Made by a program: the position numbers and the translations under genes. Below, in pieces: positions 56,401-64,000 of a DNA stretch of 64,000 bases. The stretch comes from Marthasterias glacialis (lineage: Eukaryota > Echinodermata > Asteroidea > Forcipulatida > Asteriidae), in contig OU452228.1 in NCBI GenBank assembly GCA_911728455.2, forward strand, positions 5,270,001-5,334,000, given 5' to 3'. How positions within the stretch are numbered: the stretch's first letter is position 1; each line of letters opens with the position of its first letter. The notes under the pieces are model-generated. The model saw only the letters and a list, made by a program, of their open reading frames with translations, did not search any database and was not told the origin of the DNA.

Positions 56401-59400
56401 TATTTTTTAGTGAGCTATAAATATCCAGGAAATTCTCAATTCTCATCAATAAACTGATGCCCTTCAGGTAAGTGTAAATTCAACTATAAAACTTCTCTCC
56501 ATGAGTTCACCCAGAGCTTCAAATTAATTCTTATTCCACTGAGGTCAGGAATATTTCTTACTAACAAAAATAAACATGAACCAGAAATATTACTTTCCAA
56601 GCCAAATAAACACAAGCTCTTTTTAGGGATAGGTTGTTTCCCTTCAGATATTTTCTTACCGGAGACGCATTCTTATTTCAATGCAGTTGCTTTGTGAATA
56701 AGATGAAATTGAAATAGCTGTAGTGGAACTGATATCCACTGCATTATTGATGTAAGATATCAATTTCAGACTCCTTTGTCAATGATTAAACACTTCTCCA
56801 TCCTGTTTGAAGGAACAGAAAATACTACGTAGGTGTGATCTTTACTTTATGCCTGAAAGACACTGTGAAGTGTATTTTAGATTCAGTGGTGTACTTTGAA
56901 AGTGATGGTTTTTATGAACGTTATTTGGTAGTTTTTCTTTGAAATGATTGATTTGATTCTGAACGTACACTAACTACATCGTACTGCATTGATCTCTGTT
57001 GGCTCTGATGTGATTAGAGCTGGCTGGTTGTCAATGTTTGGATTAGTGTGTTTTGCTTCTAGCCATTGGCAATGCTGTTTTGACCATGTTTGTATAAATG
57101 GAGAATATTTCTTAGAATGTTTGGATTTTGTTTTGGTGCAGTGCACCTTAGCCGAAGATTCACCTAGCAGAAATGAAAGGCTCCCACTGCATGTAATGCA
57201 AAACAGTGTACTGCCAAGCAGCATTATTATGAATGGTCTTTCACTAAGTTGTTTTGAAGAAGTGCTAACTGATTGTTTGTTTAATGTCTGTCGTAATTTC
57301 TATAGTTGAAAAGATTTCATTGTGTGAACTGGGATGGATATTAGGAGCACTTTACATTAGGGAACAAGTACACATTTCAAGGTCTTTTTATGTTCATAAA
57401 TGAGGCAGTTGTTGTATAAATGCAATGAGGGACTGTAACTTTTAGTTGTCACTTGTCTGTTATCGTTTGACATTATTTTTTAGAAGAAAAGCAGAGCACA
57501 CTATTTGAAACAATGAGACAGACAGCTCTAGGGGAAACATTTGTGTGTATCTTTCATTCAAAGGAGATTTAAACATGGTTGTACCTGCAAGTTTTACTAT
57601 TAACAATAGTTACAGCCGTTTCAGACTGGCGCTCCAGAGTCGCGCTGAACCAAACTATTGAATTAAGTACATGAAAAGTTCAACGTCTGAAACAGTTAGG
57701 AGCGACTAGATGCGCTAGACCGTTGCAGTCGGTCGGAATGACTCTAGAGCGTCTTGGGTTCAGAAACTTCACACGTCGATCTTGTCATGAGCCGAACCTA
57801 ATGCAAATTTATGTTAATTAAGTTCGCCTGTCTGAAACCGAAATCTAGAGTTGCTCCTAATCTGTTTGGTTCGGCACAACTCTGGAGCGCCAGTCTGAAA
57901 CGGGTGTAACTATTTTATTATCCACACCGTACCAAGCTTCAAACATCATGTGTTATCTTTTTGAATAAACTTTTGAGCAAATTTGACCTGAGTTTTCAAC
58001 ACTATAAACTATCAGTGCAGCATACATTGTGGTTTATCATCATGGCTTTGGTTTGTACATCATGCAACCATAGAGTAAGGATGGGACTGTTCGGGATGGT
58101 AATTTAGTATGTAAATAGTACAAGAAAAGCCATCCAGAGAATAGTATGACAATCACACCCTGTGCTGTATTGTACAACAACCTTATTAAGTGGTATTCAA
58201 GTGAAAGCTACTGGCTTGAAAGGAGACTAGAAATAGAATGAGCATCAATCACCCACAAGCAAGACCCACCATAGTTATGCACATTCATTATAACCGGTTC
58301 CAGCAGGAGCCAGTATGCAGATATCACAATGCTAAATAACTGTGTTTACAGTCTCCCAGTTTACCCATCTGTTGTTCACTTTAAATGCATTGACCATTAA
58401 ACCTGTAAGTGAAATGGCCTGTTGAGCTGCAATAAGTGGACACACAGCAGGCCAGGAATTTCATCTTTGAGAGGGCAAGGCCATTTTCATTTTGCGAAAG
58501 GCTCTTCCATTGGAAAAGTCTACGGGTATCTTTTGAAGGGCCACCAAGGCCAAGACCAGGGCAACGGAGGCCATGATCTCAATGGCCTCTGTGTAATGAT
58601 GTAGCCCAAGAATCTGACTTCAGTATTATTAGCTAGGTTAGCTTCTATACCCTGTAGGCATATAGCTTGACAAAAAGTGGAATTGATGAATAGCTTCCTG
58701 TGCAATAAAAACCAGCTTGACATATAGCCGTTTAATTTGTAACGCTTGCCGTCGCCAAGCCATGAAATGAAGTTAAGGAAACCAAGGGTTGATTATTGAG
58801 TTGCAAGTCAAACAATCAGCAGCTAGTAGCAGATAGTTTTCCCTAATTGACGTCAGTGCGTAATTGATTAACAAATGTTGAACTCTAATTGCAGATCAAG
58901 CCCTACTGGAGGACATGTTGGTTGATAGTGGTTACTATGGATACGATACCGTGGTAAGTTATTGATTTATCACAAAATGATTAATTTTGTTGAGAACACT
59001 TTCAACACAAAAATGATGAAGTGTGTGAAAAATGTATTAGTATGCAAATGTTGAGTGGCTCAAGAGTGGAATGGGAGGAATATTATCACAAGGTACAATT
59101 TGGACTTTTCAGTTTTACTAGGCGAAGCTGAGTGAAATTTAACAGTCAAAATTTTACCGAGCGCAAATATTCTTGCCACTCCATGAATTGAAACCACTCA
59201 ATATTTGTTTTATATAACTGACATATAATCATCCAATCTCTTGATTCCAAATTTTACCTGCTTCTTATTTTATTTTTTTAAATCAATATCAGAAATGGTC
59301 GCAAACAGAGGAATATCTGTTGTGGTTGCCATGTTTGTGTGTTTGGTTGGCAACAATACAAAAAATTAATATCGATCGGATCACAACCTTTTGCACAGGT

Positions 59401-62400
59401 GCTCCTTTGTTTTAGCAGAGGTGCTGTACTGCTCAAAAACATTGGGAACAAGGATGATCCTAATTAACTATTGAAAAGGAAATACTGTTCCCCATGGGCG
59501 AATAGGACTTTTTGTTTGCCAATGCATTTGGTAGTAATAGTGAATGTCATGTAATGTAAGTTCCACCAATCAAATGACAAGGATCTGTATGTCAGTTATA
59601 TAATTGTTGCTATGCATTATTTATTTTATCAGGAAATGCCTTTTCCCTGGAGACAATTTACAATTCAATAAAATATTGTTGACAAATTTATATGATTTCT
59701 TTGTTTCTACTTATTTAGTCCTATTCAAATCATTGATTAAAATTGAAATCCTGATTCAAAGTTCGACTATTTATTGACTTCTATGCAGCCTGATGAGAAC
59801 CATGGAGTAATCATGGTCATCCTTTGTGACATGCTCAACCGGCGATTTGCTAAACGATTACCACAACTCAACGAGTCAGTCATCCCCTATGTACAAGAAT
59901 TTGAAGATGATTTATTCCGTCATACAACTAAGCTCAATGCCTCCTTAGCTAGAAATAGAATCAAGTTTCAGGCAAGGAGTGTGGAGTGCTTGCTACCAGA
60001 GAAGGTGCGAGAGAGGGAAGAATGTGGGACTAAGATGCCAATCTATGCTTGGGTCAACCAGCTTAAGAACAGGTAAATCAGTTACATTTTTTTTGTCTTA
60101 GAATGACTGAAATAGTTTTTGGGAAACCTGTGTACTCTATTAGCCAGTTGGCGCCAGATGACGTGAATGCATGCAAATGTTTCCACTGCCTGGAAACGGA
60201 AGTCATGTGAAGACGCCATTATGTACTTTCGGACCACCGGAGCGAAGGTCGCCCGGTCATTTAACTGCGAAGCATGCACAGACCACACACATGCCTCTAA
60301 TGCTTTGTTTCACCCACACAAGGACAAAAAAAGTTCTTGAATATATTGGCATTTTGTGGCTATTGAGAGGCAGTTTTTGTGTAATCCCCGATTAAAGACC
60401 TTTGTCCTTACAAGGCATCGAGAGGCTTCCACCATTGTTCATTCATTGTATTTCGGCTCAATGTCGGTAAGTCAGAGTGAGCCGGCAATGGAGCCATAGT
60501 TCAGCGTTTAGTCCCACTCCTATGCTGTAGGTAACGGCCGATGTTTTGCAATTCATGGTGCGTGAATTTGACATGTTCTCGGTTAAAAAACAAAACAGAC
60601 GATCCAGTCAAGAGAATCTTTGTTGTCTTGGCATTGTTAAGTCAGTGCCAGTGCCCTTACAGAAAAAAGATTCCGGCAATTCTGCCAAAAGAATCCCGCC
60701 ATGGGGACGGGACAAAAAAAAAAAGCAAAAAAGAATCCTGGCGGCAACTGGTTAACATGTATTGTTATTTTGTTATTGCAAGGGTCTCATCTGTCGTCCT
60801 AATAATACATACATCAATTAGTCAGTCCGGTTAGTTAATGAATCTTATTGGTGAAGCTTGGACTCTTGGACTGGTTTAATTATCTACCTTTTTGTTGACT
60901 TTATTTTTAATAAGTTAATTTGTGTTGACAAGTTGCCGACATGGACAATGTTTACACAGGGAATCATTAAAGCTGGGACAACTAAAATTTGCAGTACCGG
61001 TATTCGTGACCGCGTGAGGGTGTGTGTTAACCAAATTTAAGTGATGTGAAACAAGTAAAACAAACTGTTCTTTCCATTGTTATTATTATTCATTTGGTCC
61101 CATTGATATAAGAAAACAACTCACAGGCAGTCAAAATAAGATAAAACTGTGATTGTGATGCAACGAAATTCGCCGTTGAAAGCTTCCGCATGCTGTCAAA
61201 AATACGGTCAATTGATATGAGTCTGAATTAATTGCTTTCATTATGTAAAAATCTTCATCTGTATTTTAGTAGTCTTTGTGTTATGACCTGAGTTTTAGAC
61301 CTAATATCACCCAGAACACTCTCAAAAAGGCTACCAGTTAATTTGCCTCTTTGACCAATCACCTAATAGCTTACCTGTAGGTGTTTGTAATAAGAATGGG
61401 AAGGGAAACTAAATACATTAGCCAACTACATGTCTGTGTCAAATTTGAAAAAGTGTAGGAGTGATATTTCAAACACACATGTAATCTTTTTATCTTTGTT
61501 TCTATAACACTCTGTAATCTGAGCCAATATATTTTATTCTCAATCCACAGTGTGGAAGAGGTGACTGACCAGCTGAAGGAAGATGGCTACTCAAAGGTCA
61601 ACTCAGTCAATGCATTAGGAGAATACAACTTTACTCAAGATGCTCAGTGCCCCAATATCTTGGTCTTTGATGCTCAGAATCGTAATGCACTTGAGGATAG
61701 TTATCTTGTCACGAATGGAAATTTAATCATTCAGGTAAATACAACTCTTGATAATAGTGTTGACCAGTTGCCGCCGGTAATCTTCCATTTTTTCCCTTCC
61801 AGCCTCACAGGATTATTTTCTTGGAATTGCTGAAATTCTTTTCCTTTGGGAGTTCCATTCGCACAAAGAAACCTTGAGTTGACAAAGCCAAGAGAACAAA
61901 GATTCTCTTTATAGCACTGGGATTTTTGTTTCCTCTATCGAGAAAACGTCAAATACATGTACTGTGAATTGCAAAACCTTGGCCATGTGCTACGGCATAG
62001 GATTGTTACTAAACCCGGAACCATGGCTGGATCAGCGGTTCACTCTGACTTATCTGCATTGAGCTGAAATACAAAATACAGTGAATGAACAATGGTGGAA
62101 GCCTCTGGATGTCTCGTAATCCTCTTCTTGGAACAAAAGGACAAAGGTCTGGAATCGCGGATTACACAGAAACCACCGCACGATAGCCAAAAATCGGCGA
62201 AATATTCAAGACCATGTTTTTTCTTTGTTTGGGTGAATTGAAATGGTAGACAGCATGTGCCTGCTCTGTGCACGCTCTGCAGTGGAATGTCAGGGCAACC
62301 TTTGTTCCGGTATTCCGATTTTACACAATTGCGTAGCCCTATAGCTGGCTTGAAAAATATTTCTGTGGGTACGTGTCAGCCGGTGCCAACAGGATAAGGC

Positions 62401-63907
62401 TGAGTTGAAATTGAATCCTTGTAATGCTGGTAGTGGACCTACCAGAACAGGAAGTCTGTCTAAGAGACACAACAACTGGAACATTTTTTATTTCAGAATG
62501 TTGTTCTTGCAATTCATTTTGTATAATTTCTATATTAGAATTAGACTAAATTGAGTCTGATGTTTGCAGGATAAAAGTTGCTGTCTGGGACCTCACTCTG
62601 TGAAATCCTTGCTGAATGAAGGTGATGATGTCATCCACGTATACGTTGGTTCTGGATGGACAACAGATCATCTAGCAACATTGACCAGTCAAGAACACTC
62701 TACAGTCTTCACATTTGGGGTCAAGAATGAAGAGCATCACGAACAGCTGATGGCAAATGCTAAAAAACTAGGAATAAACAGTATCCTTTGACTATTGTGT
62801 AGTGAGACTATGCATGTAGTTAACCACAAACCCTCAAGTAAGAGCTTGAACCCTTTGAACTCTGCATGTTATGGTTCTGTTGGACTGAGGGCTGCATTAG
62901 CAAACTGGTTATGCTTTATGGGGTCATGGACATCATAGTCTGAGTCCAAACAGTTGAGTTTGGTGTTGAGTTACCATTAATGGTGTTTGGTTTTGTTAGA
63001 GCATGGTTAAAGTAAGGAAGGATCCTAGTAAATAACTCGTGGGATCAAATATACCACCATAATCTGATTTCAACAGTTTAGGGGTGTTGAGTTACCTTAT
63101 GGTGTTTGATTTTGTTTGGAAGGATCCTATTAATTCCTAACTGAAACTTTTATTTCCTTGACTTGCTTCAACCCAGATATCAAATTTCTTCAGGAAAACT
63201 TCTTTGAAGTTCAACATCTTGACAGTCGCTTTAAGAATGTGAAGGTTGTCTTGGTAACTCCCAAAGACTCCAGGTCAGGGGTCACCAACCCTGTAGAATA
63301 TGTTATACATGAGGGAGCTGGTAAGTGTGATTTTTGATGCACCATTTTATTTATCATTTATACATAATTGTTATTTAGCTATCCGAAACTAAATTTATAG
63401 ACTTAATTGTGTCTCCTCTGTGTGCATATTTTTGAACAAACGCAGATTTAAAAAAATAGCTGTGAATGTTTGTTAAATGCTGTATACTCAGTACTTTCCC
63501 AAGTCCTGTGAAAAATTCCACAGGCATATTTTTCATGTGGGATTCGAACCCAGGACCTTACCATTCTAGAGGCAGTTCGAATCCCACCTGAGTAATATAC
63601 CTGTGGAGTTTTTTTTCACAGGACTCAGGAAAGTACCAAGTATACACTGCTTAACTCACATTGGTGTATGGGTGAAACACAAATAATATTCTTTATCCCC
63701 GATGCAAATTTAACATTTATTAAAAAGTTGTGAACGTTTCTGCACAAATCTGCTAGTTTTTATGAAACCAAATTTGTGCTCAGTTTCTTGTGTTTCCTTT
63801 GACAGATGCAAGTATACTACGAGAGTTGTCTCAAGAACAAGTAGACACAGATAAGTTAGATGTACTGGTTTCACAACACATGGAACTACTCAAACATGCC
63901 ATGAAAT
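53404..63907 (+). CDS. NSUN7: NSUN7-like RNA methyltransferase-fold protein, 5' part (3' end outside window)
   Basis: Seven coding exons, 53404-53770, 58895-58953, 59789-60072, 61551-61734, 62570-62780, 63177-63320 and 63806-63907, join in phase with GT-AG introns to give 450 codons plus one base. The last exon ends at a donor (AAAT|GTAAGC), so the gene continues. Human NSUN7 is about 718 aa. Family features: ATLPLYAW-like MPIYAWVNQLK, QDKSCCLGPHSVKSLLN leading to a degenerate SAM motif I (VYVGSGWTTDHLA, about 322-334), then a motif-IV region VLVTPKDSRSGVTNPVEYVI (393-412), and LLKHAMK. In active NSUN enzymes motif IV has a cysteine (PCSG); here that position is D399. NSUN proteins methylate cytosine-5 in RNA; NSUN7 is the divergent, testis-associated member. 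The start ATG at 53404 is the first in-frame ATG after an upstream TTG; the N-terminal ~60 residues are low complexity and less certain. Confidence 0.88.
53771..55016. other. NSUN7 intron 1, first part
   Basis: Intronic, AT-rich. A minus-strand tRNA-like B box (plus-strand GGGATTTGAACCTGCGACC) occurs at 54959-54977, but no matching A box is present, so it is a tRNA/SINE remnant rather than a gene. Confidence 0.4.
55017..55155. repeat. dispersed repeat (CATGCACAAGCTAGC family), copy 2
   Basis: CCATGCACAAGCTAGCATAT and ACTTTCAAAATTTGAGTCCA match 19885-20135 in order and orientation. A shorter copy than the one in GLYR1. Confidence 0.55.
55262..55400 (+). repeat. tRNA-derived SINE fragment
   Basis: B-box-bearing TGGGTTCAAATCCCACCTGA near 55297-55316 is followed by a non-tRNA tail CAGGAAAGTACTGAGTATAC. 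The same tail and B box appear twice in inverted orientation at 63483-63652. The A box is not clear. Confidence 0.55.
56080..56244. repeat. palindromic foldback MITE in NSUN7 intron 1
   Basis: AAGGGAATAAAAGAGTGG at the left and CCACTCTTTTATTCCCTT at the right are perfect inverted ends. The inner GGTCTTAATCGGCCATTTAA is mirrored by TTAAATGGCCGATTAAGACC. It folds almost completely. Confidence 0.82.
57610..57909. mobile_element. TIR element (GCCGTTTCAGACTGGCGCTC)
   Basis: GCCGTTTCAGACTGGCGCTC at the left and GAGCGCCAGTCTGAAACGGG at the right are inverted over nearly 30 bp, extending to CAGAGT/ACTCTG. Additional internal CTGAAAC and GAGCG motifs suggest partial internal repeats. It lies in NSUN7 intron 1. 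Confidence 0.78.
58448..58597. mobile_element. CAGGCC-family element before NSUN7 exon 2
   Basis: It starts CAGGCCAGGAATTTCATC and contains GGGCCACCAAGGCCAAGACC and ACGGAGGCCATGATCTCAAT, which relate in inverted order to the copy at 42455. The right end is uncertain. It ends about 300 bp upstream of exon 2. Confidence 0.45.
59040..59603. mobile_element. dispersed repeat copy 2 (TGTTGAGTGGCTC family)
   Basis: Shares ordered blocks with 22929-23435: ATGTTGAGTGGCTC, ATCGGATCACAACCTTTTGC, CAGGTGCTCCTTTGTTTTAG, GGGCGAATAGGACTTTTTGT and TTCCACCAATCAAATGACAA. It fills most of NSUN7 intron 2. Confidence 0.7.
60140..60755 (+). mobile_element. TTAA MITE copy in NSUN7 intron 3
   Basis: It starts TTAGCCAGTTGGCGCCAGAT (TTAA mutated to TTAG) and ends GCGGCAACTGGTTAA. 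It contains TGCAAATGTTTCCACTGCCT, CCACCATTGTTCATTCATTG and a single AAGAGAATCTTTG block without any TTAGGG expansion. It begins 68 bp after NSUN7 exon 3. Confidence 0.77.
61760..62397 (-). mobile_element. TTAA MITE copy, reverse orientation, NSUN7 intron 4
   Basis: Read on the plus strand it begins TTGACCAGTTGCCGCCGG and ends near CCGGTGCCAACAGGAT, the reverse complement of the 16329 copy. It contains a reversed block (CAAAGATTCTCTTTATAG) and AATGAACAATGGTGGAAGCC. It starts 25 bp after NSUN7 exon 4. Confidence 0.7.
63483..63652. repeat. inverted pair of tRNA-SINE fragments
   Basis: TATACTCAGTACTTTCCCAAG with GGGATTCGAACCCAGGACC is mirrored by GTTCGAATCCCACCTGAGT and TCAGGAAAGTACCAAGTATA. Two B-box-containing SINE ends therefore sit head to head and form a foldback. 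It lies in NSUN7 intron 6. Confidence 0.65.
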
Positions 63908-64000
63908 GTAAGCATCCATCAAAACATGCAAAACTCACATCTATTGATGGTTGATGTAACAAATATATGAGGATTTAGGTGTTCGGGCGAACACGACCGA

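Overview
This is an animal genomic window of about 64 kb, AT-rich, with multi-exon genes, GT-AG introns and very dense short DNA-transposon relics and SINEs. The proteins are clearly deuterostome-like: a GLYR1/N-PAC ortholog, a vasorin-type receptor, the V-ATPase c subunit and NSUN7. Together with tRNA-derived SINEs and TTAGGG-type interstitial repeats this suggests a marine invertebrate deuterostome, probably an ambulacrarian (echinoderm or hemichordate). The species assignment is inference only.

Layout. (1) 1-5.35 kb: gene-free DNA downstream of GLYR1. (2) 5.35-30.59 kb, minus strand: GLYR1, rebuilt here as 14 coding exons giving a complete 541-residue protein (PWWP domain, AT-hook, beta-hydroxyacid dehydrogenase domain). 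All phases join cleanly. (3) 13.39-15.44 kb, plus strand: an intronless vasorin-like coding region nested antisense inside a GLYR1 intron. (4) 30.6-35.2 kb: intergenic, holding the GLYR1 upstream region, a diverged ~0.4 kb duplication with a 9-bp-TSD foldback element in one copy, a 19-base G run and a (CAAA)n array. (5) 35.18-38.77 kb, plus: ATP6V0C in three exons (155 aa); its first intron carries a ~640-bp near-palindrome inserted inside another transposon. (6) 38.9-53.1 kb: gene-poor, with foldback elements and a 4.1-kb TTAA-type element whose interior has expanded into TTAGGG-like arrays, itself split by a 1.3-kb TA-flanked transposon. (7) 53.40 kb to the window edge, plus: the first seven coding exons (450 codons) of NSUN7, which continues beyond the window.

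The genes do not form one pathway: a chromatin reader/dehydrogenase-fold protein, a TGF-beta-trap-type membrane receptor, a proton-pump rotor subunit and an RNA-methyltransferase-fold protein. The human orthologs of the first three all lie on 16p13.3, so the grouping may reflect an old linkage. The most striking content is the transposon landscape (nested insertions, an insertion with its matching empty site, telomere-like amplification inside a MITE, a splice-donor-like minisatellite in GLYR1), plus two protein oddities: GLYR1 keeps the lysine that human GLYR1 has lost, and NSUN7 lacks the motif-IV cysteine.
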